Source: Allium sativum
Taxonomy: Eukaryota; Streptophyta; Magnoliopsida; Asparagales; Amaryllidaceae
Length of the DNA: 64,000 nucleotides
Assembly: GCA_030737875.1 (NCBI GenBank)
Contig: CM060918.1
Coordinates: 776,854,552 to 776,918,551 of the forward strand
Direction: 5' to 3'
The number at the start of each line of letters is the position of its first letter. The first letter of the stretch is position 1. Below are positions 9,772-20,732 of the stretch, in pieces. Below the pieces are notes generated by a model that did no database searches, was not told where the DNA came from, and saw nothing but the letters and a program-made list of their open reading frames with translations. The translations under genes and the position numbers were made by a program.

Positions 9772-9776
9772 CACAT
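9772..9776. other. Target site duplication of element D, left copy
   Basis: CACAT recurs at 18108-18112, directly after the D 3' LTR. Confidence 0.95.
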
Positions 9777-10117
9777 TGTAACACCCCGTATTTTCTGAGA
9801 ATATTAAAAAAAATGGTTAATTATGAAGAAGTTATTAAGCCTTGAAGTTTATATGCATATGAGAGAAATATATATAGATATATATAAAAATTAAATAAAT
9901 AAACATGCAAAAATGGTTCAAAACAGCGAATTGGGAGGGGGAATAACCGAACTGGCCCATTTTTGAGGTCGACCCGAGCCCCGCTGGGTCGACTAGTGGT
10001 TAATCCAGGGTGTTTGGCTGTCATCCCGTGGGCCGATTCGCTCAAATGCAGATTTTGCATTTGAATGGTTCTCATGATTCAGGGTTAATCTAATGGTCCT
10101 AAATAACTTCCTACACC

Positions 10118-10125
10118 TATATATA
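10118..10125 (+). promoter_or_regulatory. TATA box of the D 5' LTR
   Basis: TATATATA is followed by a CCTAACC-rich 5'UTR start. The 3' LTR has the same box at 15101-15108. Confidence 0.65.
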
Positions 10126-10454
10126 CATCCCTAACCTAAACCTAAATCTTATATACAATTCTCTAGCCTCCATTGCTCTCTTCCTCTCTAAAAATAAATA
10201 AATCAATGGCGTCTCTACTCTGTTGAAACCTAAGCTAGGACTTGTGCTTCTTCTTCCTCCAATTCTGATTAGGATTAAAAGAGAACAGCTACAACACCTT
10301 TTTCTTTTAGAATCCAACCAAGGCAAGTGCAGTTATTTTCCGATACAAACTTTAATTATAATTGTGACATGATTGTAAATCTGAATTTGAGATTGCGTAT
10401 GTTCTGTTCTGATCTATTTTATTCTATATCTCTTTCTTCTTTCTGTTCTACAGC

Positions 10455-10493
10455 CAGGCTACCCCGAGCCTGCGCCAAATCTCATAAGAGATT
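10455..10493 (+). other. Hairpin pair (AGGCT/AGCCT and AATCTC/GAGATT) in D leader
   Basis: CAGGCT (10455-10460) pairs with AGCCTG (10467-10472) around a six-base loop, and AATCTC (10478-10483) pairs with GAGATT (10488-10493) around ATAA. Element C has the first hairpin as TAGGCT with AGCCTA (34449-34467), a C-G to T-A exchange. Confidence 0.6.
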
Positions 10494-10769
10494 AACGCAC
10501 GAACGTTAAACTTTGGGACAAATAATGAATGATGGCATAATTGGACATGGCTAATCTGTGACTAAAAGGACATAGCTTGTAAACTAGATTTAGATCTGTG
10601 CATATTCTGTGAATTGGAAGAAGAGGAACCATTGTATATTAACATGTGACTTGAGACATTGGACATAACGCATATTTTTGAATTAAAGATCTGTTATAAT
10701 TTAAAGTTCTAGATTGTTGGGTATATTGTTTATATAGAGATTCATGATTTGGGATAAAAAGGGAATATG

Positions 10770-10830
10770 ACTTAGGTGTGAAGATTTATGTTAAGATTTG
10801 GTAACTATTAAATGTGAATAACACCTAAGT
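10770..10830 (+). other. 9-bp perfect stem in D leader
   Basis: ACTTAGGTG (10770-10778) pairs perfectly with CACCTAAGT (10822-10830). Element G has CTTAGGCATAT with ATATGCCTAAG at 63018-63069, so the stem is kept with different bases. Both sit between the donor-like site and motif H1. Confidence 0.65.
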
Positions 10831-11097
10831 GGGAGATTTTTGAATATATGACATGCATTGAAATCGATGGCTATATTTGGTATAATTTATATGTGAATCT
10901 TTTGTACTAGGCAAGTTTAACTAAATTTGAGACGTGTGTTATATGGTAAATTATGACCATAATCTGTGCCATGTAAATTCAATGCAAACGTTGGGTATAT
11001 GATCATAATGTGAATCATGACAACTATTTAGGCATGCAAACTTAGGCCAAATTTATAATTAGGCAAGATATGTTTATGAAACTTTAAGGAATGATTA

Positions 11098-11345
11098 AAT
11101 CTGTTATATGGCCTAATCTGCTAGTTCTGTTATATTGCCTAATTTGCTAGTTCTGTTATATAGCCTAATCTGCTAGTTCTGTTATAATCTGCTATATCTG
11201 TTCATATACCAAATCTGCCATCTGCTAAGTCTGCTGAAGATGCCTAAACTATTATATGCTAAATCTGCTAAACTGCTTAATCTGCTGAATCCGTTAAGTC
11301 GCCTAATCTGCTAAATCTGTTATCTGCCATATCTGTTGAGTTGAT
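11098..11345 (+). repeat. Imperfect tandem repeat with CTGTTATAT and CTAATCTGCTA units
   Basis: A roughly 24-bp unit is repeated about ten times with drift. The same block occurs in the D 3' LTR at about 16083-16325. Confidence 0.7.
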
Positions 11346-11463
11346 ATATTTAGTCTGTTATTGACATAATCTGAATTGGCTATAATTATGAAAATTGACA
11401 TGTATATTAGGCGTGGGCATAAATGGTAAATTAATAATTAATTGGCCGCAAAGATAAACATGG

Positions 11464-11560
11464 CTGACTCGAGGTTAGAATGAGTTTGCGGCGTAATCCT
11501 GCCCGGAACCGCCCGGCACATCCAGTGACCGCAAACAATAGGTTCTAATGTGAGAAGTTA
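11464..11560 (+). other. Structured motif H1, D 5' LTR copy a
   Basis: TTAGAA (11475-11480) pairs with TTCTAA (11543-11548) and GTTTGCGG (11484-11491) with CCGCAAAC (11529-11536). An outer GACT/AGTC-type stem surrounds them. The loop has TGCCCGGAACCGCCCGGCA. The stems differ from those of G and C but pairing is kept. Confidence 0.85.
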
Positions 11561-11579
11561 GTCATAACGTGCTTGAAAC

Positions 11580-11672
11580 CCGAGGTTAAACTCAGTTTGC
11601 GGCAGAAATCTGCCCGGAACCAACCGGCCTAACCAGTAGCCGCAAACTGTCAGTCTAATGTGAGAGGTCTGG
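11580..11672 (+). other. Structured motif H1, D 5' LTR copy b
   Basis: GTTTGCGG (11595-11602) pairs with CCGCAAAC (11640-11647), and TTAAACT (11586-11592) pairs with AGTCTAA (11652-11658) with one mismatch. The conserved loop and flanking CGAGG and ATGTGAGAGG blocks are present. Confidence 0.8.
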
Positions 11673-12113
11673 GCATTAATATTTAATTAATGAAAATCTG
11701 AGATAAATATAATGTCTAAAACGTGTTGGATGGATAGGGTTAAACCCACTAGACTGATGAGTTAAATAAATCTGTTCCGTGAATCGGTAGGCCCAATTAC
11801 AAAGTTAGACAAATCTGTAAATCTGTTAAATCCAAATATCTGATCCATTAGTCTAAAAATTGTCTGATCTGTGAACTAGGTGATCTGAATTCTGTATGTC
11901 TGAACTTGTTAATCTGAAATCTGTTAGTCTGGGGACACAAGGATAGGAGGGGAATTACTTGTGTCATCTGTTGTTTGGGACCCATATTAGTCAGTAACCC
12001 TTTCTGGTATCAAAACTTTGACCCAACAGTAGGTAGGGTCCGGGCACACTTACTGAACTAATTATAAGTGGTTCATTCTGATAATGGCGAGGGGTGTTGA
12101 TGGTGCGTTCCAA

Positions 12114-12141
12114 CCGGGTCATGTGCTTGCATGGATCCCGG
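12114..12141 (+). other. Hairpin CCGGG/CCCGG with inner CATG/CATG in D LTR
   Basis: CCGGG (12114-12118) pairs with CCCGG (12137-12141), and CATG (12120-12123) pairs with CATG (12130-12133). It is kept in the 3' LTR despite a loop change. Confidence 0.5.
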
Positions 12142-12299
12142 TCTGCCTCTGAGGATGTAAGACGCCGTGACATCTGTAAATAGGTCTATGTCATTCAAAG
12201 GTTGCCACTTTAGGGAATGATACACCCTTCGGTGGGGCTGGCACATGGTATTTATGTATAAGGGAGCCGATCGCTTGGGGTAGGGTTTTAGGGTACACT

Positions 12300-12490
12300 T
12301 AGTTCTGTCTGTTTCTGTTGGTACCGTCTGTTTCTGTTGGGTGGTAACACCTGTCTGTTTCTCCGTGGTACCGTCTGTTGGGGTGGTAAAGCCCCTTACT
12401 AGTGTACACCTATTTCTACATTCTGTTTCCGTAGGGATTAATCTGTTTCTGCTTCTGTCTGTTTCCGTTCGGGTGGTAAAGGCCCATTAC
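12300..12490 (+). repeat. CTGTCTGTTTC/GGTGGTAA tandem-like repeat in D LTR
   Basis: Units with CTGTCTGTTTCTG and GGGTGGTAA alternate several times. The same block is in the 3' LTR at about 17280-17475. No function is apparent. Confidence 0.65.
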
Positions 12491-13126
12491 TAGCACTCCC
12501 TTCTGTGGAAATTATTCTGTACCCGTTTCTATTTCAATTTAGACATTAGGGTGACACCTAATTCTGTTATACTAGTATTAGTGCAGAGAAGTAAGATATA
12601 AATAAGAAGCATGGCTTAGTCTACATCATTCTGTTTCTGCTATTTAACCTAAGTATATCTGCTGCTCATGTTACTGCCATCTCTTATCCAGTTTTTCTTT
12701 CATGTCATTATTATTATTATCTGTTCATATGCTGAAAGTCACTGGACTTGCCAGGCTTTATGTCTGACCCTTGTTGTTTCGCCTCCTTTCTTCCGTTCCC
12801 CCCTAGGTTTTGTAGAAGGGAATACTCTAGCTTGATCCAGATTTCTTCAGCTTGCAGTGCTTAAAGTATGGCTTGTCTTCTTCTATGGGGATTATGATTT
12901 TAAACTATGCATTCTGAAGGCTTTTGTACAAGACTGATATTTTGTACTTGAATTATGATATTGTGATTTGAAAGGCTGTAACCAGGCTTCTGTTTGAAAT
13001 AAAGTTATAATTTTTCAAGTACTGTTTATCTGTCTTGTAGTATTCTGTTTCTGTTTACTAAATTGCTCCACCAAAGTTAAGGCATTCCCTTTGTGAGAGA
13101 CCTTAACGGAGGTGGGGTGTTACACT

Positions 13127-13138
13127 TGGTATCAGAGC
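13127..13138 (+). other. Primer-binding site of element D (initiator tRNA-Met)
   Basis: TGGTATCAGAGC starts two bases after the LTR. The next bases, AGGTTACCAGATT, resemble those after the G primer site. Confidence 0.93.
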
Positions 13139-13415
13139 TGAAGGTTACCAGATTTGATAAAAAGTTTTGAAAACTATTTTCAAAAAGGATTTAAAAAGGA
13201 AGTATTTTCAAAAGTAAAGCTTATTTTTGAAAAATAAAATAAATAATCCCCAAAAGCCATATATCTTTCTTTCGATTCTTTGTTTCGAGTTCCTTCCTCT
13301 TTCCCTTTTGAATCTCTTCCTCCGCGTATAGATGCTTTTTCTAAGATATGTAAGAACTTCCGTGCGATGGGCGGAAAACCGCTTTATGGGACTGAGACGT
13401 TGTTGAGGCTAGAAG

Positions 13416-13772
13416 TTGGCTCAACGGAGTAGAGGACTTGTTGGTACCTTTGAGATAGACGATGGGAGGAAGGTTCAGCCAGCTGCTTGGTTAATGAAGG
13501 ATGAAGCTTCATTTTGGTGGAAGGTCACGAATGGAGAACATACATGGGAGACATGGATAGGACACACGATAAGAAAGTGGATCCAAAGAAGGGCATTTGC
13601 TTCAACTGTGGTGAGATGGGACACTTCCCTAGGGACTGCCCGAAGAAACGAGGACAAGGGCAGAGGGCATGACCAACTGCTGGAGGGAAGGCGAACACTC
13701 TCGAGGCTAGTGGATAGGATAGGATTAGGAAAACTTTCTGTAGGAGGTTTAATTTCTTTATCTGATTGTTGA
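13416..13772 (+). pseudogene. gag: Truncated gag of D: capsid scrap joined to a CCHC zinc knuckle
   Basis: The open frame contains AAWLMKDEASFWWKV and EHTWETW at about residues 28-50, a piece of the retrotransposon gag core. Immediately after, in another frame (about 13597-13638), is CFNCGEMGHFPRDC, a CX2CX4HX4C zinc knuckle with all ligands. The several hundred codons that normally separate capsid and nucleocapsid are missing, and protease and pol are absent. The remnant shows that D derives from a gypsy element by internal deletion. It cannot make a working Gag as it stands. Confidence 0.75.
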
Positions 13773-14058
13773 ATTAAAACTCTTTCTGATTCTGGCATTT
13801 TGATTCTGTAATCGATACTCTGTACTTTAATACTAGTATTGTTTCTGATTCCGCTGTATACTCAAACCCATAAGGGTTATGACTCATCTGCTTGTGATAA
13901 ATTGGGGTTTGAGAGATATCTGTGTTAGGCGTCAAGTAGGACGCATACATTCTGGGTTTTATCATGCTTAGTTTTCTAAGAATCATTTGGTAATCTGATC
14001 TGTACTATTAGTCTGCAAATATCTGAATATCTCTGATAAGGTTAAGATTTCCAGTTTT
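13773..14058 (+). other. Noncoding internal region of D
   Basis: No coding signal beyond short chance ORFs. It is T-rich with CTGATTCTG repeats. Confidence 0.6.
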
Positions 14059-14156
14059 GACATTGTCTAAAGAGGGTAATACTCTGAGTGTCAATCTGAT
14101 ATTGATTTCGGTCTTTGGAGTTGATACTTAGGGGAATTATTCTCTCAACCAATGTC
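14059..14156 (+). other. Structured motif H2, diverged copy in D internal region
   Basis: GACATTG (14059-14065) pairs with CAATGTC (14150-14156). GAGGGTAATACTC (14072-14084) pairs with GGGGAATTATTCTC (14131-14144) in 12 of 13 positions counting G-T. The loop reads GATATTGATTTCGGTCTTTG, close to the H2 loop of A and B, although the arms are entirely different. Confidence 0.7.
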
Positions 14157-14239
14157 TAATGGGAACCAAGTTTTTGTTTTATCTGTACTCGCTTCCAACG
14201 TTCGATTGTATCCTATCGATCGAATCTTCGAACTTTAGG

Positions 14240-14735
14240 TAGAAACTAATGGGTGTAAACATGTGTTTGAGACATGTTATGTTTGATGGTTGCAAGTGGA
14301 TGCAAGTGGTTGCTAGTGGTTTCTCATCGATGCATATACACACACTAGGCACTAGATCGGCTCAAAAACACTCTCATACTGCATATGGATGTGTGTGCAT
14401 TTTTCAATTTTTGTGGATGCAGAATGATTGACTCCTCACATGGATGTTGCATTTGGATGAATGGTTATGCACTCATATAGAAATGATGTGTATCAAATAG
14501 GATTTCTTGCATACATATTTGGACTCATGACACTAACATGATTCGCATTAAGGAGGTCAACTGGATCAATAGACCGCCTGATTTTGCATTAGATAAGAAA
14601 CAAATACACACACTTTGCATATGTTCATACGGCATTAGAAACCTTTTAAGGACAATGGATGCCTTTGATTGAATGGTTGAGTAGACGGATGTTGGATGTT
14701 AGGATACATTCTTCTTAACTTGAAGATTTCAGGGA
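14240..14735 (+). other. 3' noncoding region of D
   Basis: This region is rich in GGATGCA/TGCAT and carries TTGCATACATAT (14507-14518), also found in the 3' noncoding regions of G (61837-61848) and C (32645-32656). GGATGTTAGGA is shared with G. No ORF. These may be cis signals of one mobilisation group (inference). Confidence 0.5.
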
Positions 14736-14742
14736 CGAAATC

Positions 14743-14759
14743 CTTTAAGGAGGGGAGAA
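14743..14759 (+). other. Polypurine tract of D
   Basis: AAGGAGGGGAGAA directly precedes the 3' LTR start TGTAACACC. TTTCAGGGACGAAA lies just upstream, the signature shared by all gypsy-type elements here. Confidence 0.9.
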
Positions 14760-16445
14760 TGTAACACCCCATATTTTCTGAGAATATTAAAAAAAATGGT
14801 TAATTATGAAGAAGTTATTAAGCCTTGAAGTTTATATGCATATGAGAGAAATATATATAGATATATATAAAAATTAAATAAATAAACATGCAAAAAAGGT
14901 TCAAAACAACGAATTGGGAGGGGGAATAACCGAACCGGCCCATTTTTAAGGTCGACTCGAGCCTTGCTGGGTCGACTAGGGGTTAATCCAGGGTGTTTGG
15001 CTGTCATCCTGTGGGCCGATTCGCTCAAATGCAGATTTTGCATTTGAATGGTTCTCATGATTCAGGGTTAATCTAATGGTCCTAAATAACTTCCTACACC
15101 TATATATACATCCCTAACCTAAACCTAAATCTCATATACAATTCTCTAGCCTCCATTGCTCTCTTCCTCTCTAAAAATAAATAAATCAATGGCGTCTCTA
15201 CTCTGCTGAAACCTAAGCTAGGACTTGTGCTTCTTCTTCCTCCAATTCTGATTAGGATTAAAAGAGAACAGCTACAACACCTTTTTCTTTTAGAATCCAA
15301 CCAAGGCAAGTGCAGTTATTTTCCGATATAAACTTTAATTATAATTGTGATATGATTGTAAATCTGAATTTGAGATTGTGTATGTTCTGTTCTGATCTTT
15401 TTTATTCTATATCACTTTCTTCTTTCGGTTCTATAGCCAGGCTACCCCGAGCCTGCGCCAAATCTCATAAGAGATTAATGCACGAATGTTAAACTTTGGG
15501 ACAAATAATGAATGATGGCATAATTGGACATGGCTAATCTGTGACTAAAAGGACATAGCTTGTAAACTAGATTTAGATCTGTGCATATTCTGTGAATTGG
15601 AAGAAGAGGAACCATTGTATATTAACATGTGACTTGAGACATTGGATATAATGCATATTTTTGAATTAAAGATCTGTTATAATTTAAAGTTCTAGATTGT
15701 TGGGCATATTGTTTATATAGAGATTCATGATTTGGGATAAAAAGGGAATATGACTTAGGTGTGAAGATTTATGTTAAGATTTGATAACTATTAAATGTGA
15801 ATAACACCTAAGTGGGAGATTTTTGAATATATGACATGCATTGAAATCGATGGCTATATTTGGTATAATTTATATGTGAATCTTTTGTACTAGGCAAGTT
15901 TAACTAAATTTGAGACGTGTGTTATATGGTAAATTATGACCATAATCTGTGCCATGTAAATTCATTGCAAACGTGGGGTATATGATCATAATGTGAATCA
16001 TGACAACTATTTAGGCATGCAAACTTAGGCCAAATTTATAATTAGGCAAGATATGTTTATGAAACTTTAAGGAATGATTAAATCTGTTATATGACCTAAT
16101 CTGCTAGTTCTGTTATATTGCCTAATTTGCTAGTTCCGTTATATTGCCTAATCTGCTAGTTCTGCTATAATCTGGTATATCTGTTATATACCAAATCTGT
16201 CATCTGCTAAGTCTGCTGAAGATGCCTAAACTGTTATATGCTAAATCTACTAAACTGCTTAATCTGCTGAATCCGTTAAGTCACCTAATCTGCTAAATCT
16301 GTTATCTGCCATATCTGTTGATTTGATATATTTAGTCTGTTATTGACATAATATGAATTGGCTATAATTATGAAAATTGACATGTATATTAGGCGTGGGC
16401 ATAAATGGTAAATTAATAATTAATTGGCCGTAAAGATAAACATGG

Positions 16446-16543
16446 CTGACTCGAGGTTAGAATGAGTTTGCGGCGTAATCCTGACCGGAACCGCCCGGCA
16501 CATCCAGTGGCCGCAAACAATAGGTTCTAATGTGAGAAGTTAG
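16446..16543 (+). other. Structured motif H1, D 3' LTR copy a
   Basis: TTAGAA (16457-16462) pairs with TTCTAA (16525-16530) and GTTTGCGG (16466-16473) with CCGCAAAC (16511-16518). It differs from the 5' LTR copy only at a few loop positions. Confidence 0.85.
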
Positions 16544-16559
16544 TCATAACGTGCTTGAA

Positions 16560-16652
16560 ACCCGAGGTTATACTCAGTTTGCGACAGAAATCTGCCTGGA
16601 ACCAACTGGCCTAACCAGTAGCCGCAAACTGTCAGTCTAATGTGAGAGGTCT
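16560..16652 (+). other. Structured motif H1, D 3' LTR copy b
   Basis: This is the counterpart of 11580-11672, with the inner stem weakened by one G-to-A change (GTTTGCGA). Confidence 0.75.
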
Positions 16653-18586
16653 GGGCATTAATATTTAATTAAAGAAAATCTGAGATAAATATAATGTCTA
16701 AAACGTGTTGGGCGGATAGGGTTAAACCCACTAGATTGATGAGTTTAATAAATCTATTCCGTGAATCGGTAGGCCCAATTACAAAGTTAGACAAATCTGT
16801 AAATCTGTTAAATCCGTATATCTGATCCGTTAGTCTAAAAATTGTCTGATCTGTGAACTAGTTGATCTGAATTCTGTATGTCTGAACTTGTTAATCTGAA
16901 ATCTGTTAGTCTGGGGACACAAGGATAGGAGGGGAATTACTTGTGTCATCTGTTGTTTGGAACCCATATTAGTCAGTAACCCTTTCTGGTATCAAAACTT
17001 TGACCCAACAGTAGGTAGGGTCCGGGCACACTTACTGAACTAATTATAAGTGGTTCATTCTGATAATGGCGAGGGGTGTTGATGGTGCGTTCCAACCGGG
17101 TCATGTGCGTGCATGGATCCCGGTCTGCCTCTGAGGATGTAAGACGCCGTGACATCTGTAAATAGGTCCGTGTCATTCAAAGGTTGCCACTTTAGGGAAT
17201 GATACACCCTTCGGTGGGGCTGGCACAGGGTATTTATGTATTAGGGAGCCGATCGCTTGGGGTAGGGTTTTAGGGTACACTTAGTTCTGTCTGTTTCTGT
17301 TGGTACCGTCTGTTTCTGTTGGGTGGTAACACCTGTCTGTTTCTCCGTGGTACCGTCTGTTGGGGTGGTAAAGGCCCATTACTAGTGTATACCTAATCCT
17401 ACATTCTGTTTCCATAGGGATTAATCTGTTTCTGCTTCTGTCTATTTCCGTTCGGGTGGTAAAGGCCCATTACTAGCACTCCCTTCTGTGGAAATTATTC
17501 TGTACCCGTTTCTGTTTCAGTTTAGACATTAGGGTGACACCTAATTCTGTTATACTAGTATTAGTGCAGAGAAGTAAGATATAAATAAGAAGCATGGCTT
17601 AGTCTACATCATTCTGTTTCTGCTATTTAACCTAAGTATATCTGCTGCTCATGTTACTGCCATCTCTTATCCAGTTTTTCTTTCATGTCATTATTATTAT
17701 TATCTGTTCATATGCTGAAAGTCACTGGACTTGCCAGACTTTATGTCTGACCCTTGTTGTTTCGCCTCCTTTCTTCCGTTCCCCCCTAGGTTTTGTAGAA
17801 GGGAATACTCTAGCTTGATCCAGATTTCTTCCGCTTGCAGTGCTTAAAGTATGGCTTGTCTTCTTCTGTGGGGATTATGATTTTAAACTATGCATTCTGA
17901 AGGCTTTTGTACAAGACTGATATTTTGTACTTGAATTCTGATATTGTGATTTGAAAGGATGTAACCAAGCTTCTGTTTGAAATAAAGTTATAATTTTTCA
18001 AGTAGTGTTTATCTGTCTTGTAGTATTCTGTTTCTGTTTACTAAAATGCTCCACCAAATTTAAGGCATTCCCTTTGTGAGTGACCTTAACGGAGGTGGGG
18101 TGTTACACACATCGCGTCTCTCCTCCCCCTTCGACCTCGCGCAACCCGATCGTGGAACCATTACACGGATTGATCGAAAAATCCAAACCTAGTCTGAAAC
18201 CATTTCAGAAAAGGTTCGACTATTTATTTTGAACTGATTTTTTACACTTTTAAGTGTTGCAAACTTGTAAAAATCATATCTTTTTCGTTTCTTGTCGAAA
18301 TCCAGTGAAACAAGAGACGCCGGGACCGTGTGGACGTCTTCTACATTTTAGAAGAGACCGCATATTTTTCTGAGCCTTCTGCTATTTTTGGTGGAGTGGA
18401 ACCCAATGTGAGATTTCTATATTATAAACGATATGGAAAACGATGATGTATAAATTATGTAGTCGATGTATGAGTTATATAAGCGTTGTACACCTCTTGT
18501 ATAAGCGTTGTATAAGTTGTACGTTCGATATATAAGTTTTATATGCATTGTAAAAATTATATATGTGTTGAAATAGAAGTGAAATG

Positions 18587-18589
<3 letters not shown>

Positions 18590-18632
<43 letters not shown>
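18590..18632 (+). repeat. (TA)n(CA)n microsatellite
   Basis: About 30 bases of TA followed by CA repeats. The A 3' LTR has a shorter TA run at about 25226-25248 and lacks the CA part. Confidence 0.9.
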
Positions 18633-18633
<1 letters not shown>

Positions 18634-19072
18634 GCCCCTCGTCCACAAACCATGGACGTTATTTATTGGTCGTGATTGGTGTGAAAATTGGTTGATAGCG
18701 AATGGTTGATTATAATTGTTTGTGGTTGAAATTGATTGTTTGTGGTTGAAAAATACCCGTTTGTGGTTGAGAATTATTTGGTTGAAACCCACATAGGATT
18801 AGTTTGTGGAAATGAAAAATATATACATGCCGCCTGCGTGCGAACTAGATGCATGAAATCCACATTGTCAAAAGCTGCGAGGCTTTAAGATAGAGCGAGG
18901 AGCTGTATTAGGGACGGCCCCGGTTTTAACTACCCTGCCGTTATGCTGCCGAAATTTTGAATAATATTCATGTGTTAGAATTATTTTCATGTGTTGAACC
19001 TATATTCGTGTGCTGTATAGAAATTCATCTATTGAACGACATTCAAGTTTTGAAATAAATTGTTTTGCAATA

Positions 19073-19642
19073 AAAATCACCTTTTTATCTATATATATAA
19101 ACTATAGAAAACCTTCATGTGTTGAATTGAAATTCATTCGTTGAATGGAAATTCATGTGTTGAATGGTATTCGTGTTTTAAATATAAAAATCACCTTTTT
19201 ATCTATATATATAAACTATAGAAAACCTTCATGTGTTGAATTGAAATTCATTCGTTGAATAGAAATTCATGTGTTGAATGGTATTCGTGTTTTAAATATA
19301 AAAATCACCTTTTTATCTATATATATAAACTATAGAAAACCTTCATGTGTTGAATTGAAATTCATTTGTTGAATAGAAATTCATGTGTTGAATGGTATTC
19401 GTGTTTTAAATATAAAAATCACCTTTTTATCTATATATATAAACTATAGAAAACCTTTATGTGTTGAATAGAAATTCATTCGTTGAATGGAAATTCATGT
19501 GTTGAATGGTATTCGTGTTTTAAATATGAAAATCACCTTTTTATCTATATACATAAACTATAGAAAACCTTCATGTGTTGAATAGAAATTCATTCGTTGA
19601 ATGGAAATTCATGTGTTGAATGGTATTCGTGTTTTGAAATAA
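19073..19642 (+). repeat. 114-bp tandem repeat, five units, A 5' LTR
   Basis: Units start at 19073, 19187, 19301, 19415 and 19529, exactly 114 bp apart, each beginning AAAATCACCTTTTTATC and containing CATGTGTTGAAT. The same five-unit array with the same period is in the 3' LTR (25689-26258), so it predates insertion. Confidence 0.92.
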
Positions 19643-20520
19643 ATTGTTTTATAATAAAAATTATGTTTTTATCATCTATATGAACTACATAAAATAGCTG
19701 TGTTTTGAAAGAAATTGTTTTATAATAAAAATCATATTTTTACCATCTATACGAACTATATAAAATAGTCATGTTTTGAAATAAATTGTTTTACAATAAA
19801 AATCACATTTTTATCATATACATGAATAGTTACAATTAGTGAAGTGTTGAAATAGAAGTCAGTTGGATAAAAATATCATTTTTATCAAATGTATGAAAAG
19901 GAAATGGTTTTGAAATCGAAGAATCGATTATCTTTATATATATATATATATATATAATTAAAATAAATCGTATAACGAAGCTGCAGTTCTTGTTTTGAAA
20001 CCGTGATTTCAAACGATTAGTGTGGGAGATCCGACCATCAGATTTTCCCGAAACCGAAACCGTTGGGTTCGCTTTGGAAATATCTTCCCAACGACACCAA
20101 CTTTGCAAAGATCCAACGGTTGGATTGTCTGGAATGTTTAATTCAAACCTGAAGAAAAACAAGGCCATAATCGATTATATATATAAAAATATAATTAAAT
20201 TAAATCGAATAACGACGCTGCAGTTCATATTTTGAAATCGAAACTTCAAACGATCGTACCGGGAGATCCGACCGTCGGATTTTCTCAAAACTGGAACCAT
20301 TGGATTCATTTTGAAAAGATCTTTCTAATGATATAATTTTGTGATGATCCAACGGTTAGATTTTCAGATATGTGTAAATCAAATCTGAAGAAAAACAGCG
20401 GCACGGCCGCGTTATGGCCTGAAGCGTCATTTAAATAAATTGGCTATTTTTAAATAAATAAAAATAGTGATAAATCATTATAACATATTATAAACGTTAT
20501 GGAATGTGAAATTTAGAAAT

Positions 20521-20628
20521 TAACTGAAGGTTGGCTAAGTTGAATGGTTTCCTGGGTTTTGATCTGATGTTGGTTTCGGCCTTCGGGGTTAATATTTGGG
20601 AAATCGTTCTCTTACTGATTGACGGTTA
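20521..20628 (+). other. Structured motif H2, A 5' LTR copy a
   Basis: TAACTG (20521-20526) pairs with CGGTTA (20623-20628), TAAG with CTTA, and GAATGGTTTCC (20542-20552) pairs over 11 positions with GGAAATCGTTC (20599-20609), including G-T pairs. The loop has GATGTTGGTTTCGG and TTCGGGGTTAATA. Confidence 0.82.
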
Positions 20629-20693
20629 GTGAATAATGAATTAGAATAAAGCGTATGTCATGTTTATGTAACACTTGTTTATTATATACGCGA

Positions 20694-20732
20694 GTTGTTC
20701 AGAAAGACCGGGGTTATCCCATTCTGAATAAC
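20694..20732 (+). other. Structured motif H4, A 5' LTR
   Basis: GTTGTTCAGAA (20694-20704) pairs over 11 positions with TTCTGAATAAC (20722-20732), with one G-T pair. The inner loop reads GACCGGGGTTATCCC and can form a small GGG/CCC stem. Confidence 0.75.

Larger units (their letters stand above)
8621..9776 (+). repeat. 5' LTR of A, first part (U3, promoter, 5'UTR start)
   Basis: This aligns closely with 23583-24740. It is AT-rich up to about 9470, then has a TATA box and a pyrimidine-rich 5'UTR (from about 9500) where short ORFs occur on both strands. The sequence is related to the start of element B LTRs, sharing blocks such as TTGCAAACGACC and TATTGCTAGGTTTC, so A and B are sister families. 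Confidence 0.88.
9777..13124 (+). repeat. 5' LTR of D
   Basis: The LTR has U3 with GGTCGAC motifs (9968-9996), a TATA box at 10118, a 5'UTR to about 10320, a donor-like site AAGGCAAGT, several hairpins, two H1 copies, a CTGTTATAT-type tandem repeat (11098-11345) and a CTGTCTGTTTC-rich repeat (12300-12490). No ORF longer than 70 codons. It matches 14760-18107 across its whole length. Confidence 0.93.
9777..18107 (+). mobile_element. Element D: non-autonomous LTR retrotransposon with gag remnant, inserted in A
   Basis: The two LTRs (9777-13124 and 14760-18107) are both exactly 3348 bp and differ by scattered, mostly transition, changes. The ends are TGTAACACCCC and GTTACA. The internal region of 1635 bp has a primer site, a scrambled gag scrap and a polypurine tract. 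There is no pol. It sits inside A, which sits inside C, so it is the last insertion in that chain. Confidence 0.95.
14760..18107 (+). repeat. 3' LTR of D
   Basis: The same length and order as the 5' LTR, with TATA at 15101, the 9-bp stem and all repeats. Most differences from the 5' LTR are C-to-T or G-to-A, as expected for methylated DNA. It ends GTTACA at 18107. Confidence 0.95.

Noticed and set aside
11740..11790. CTGATGA motifs suggestive of hammerhead ribozymes (retrozymes)
   Set aside because: No matching GAAA core and stem arrangement follow, here or at the other CTGATGA sites (for example 46013).
19073..19642. CRISPR-like array
   Set aside because: It is a contiguous tandem repeat without unique spacers, in a plant LTR.
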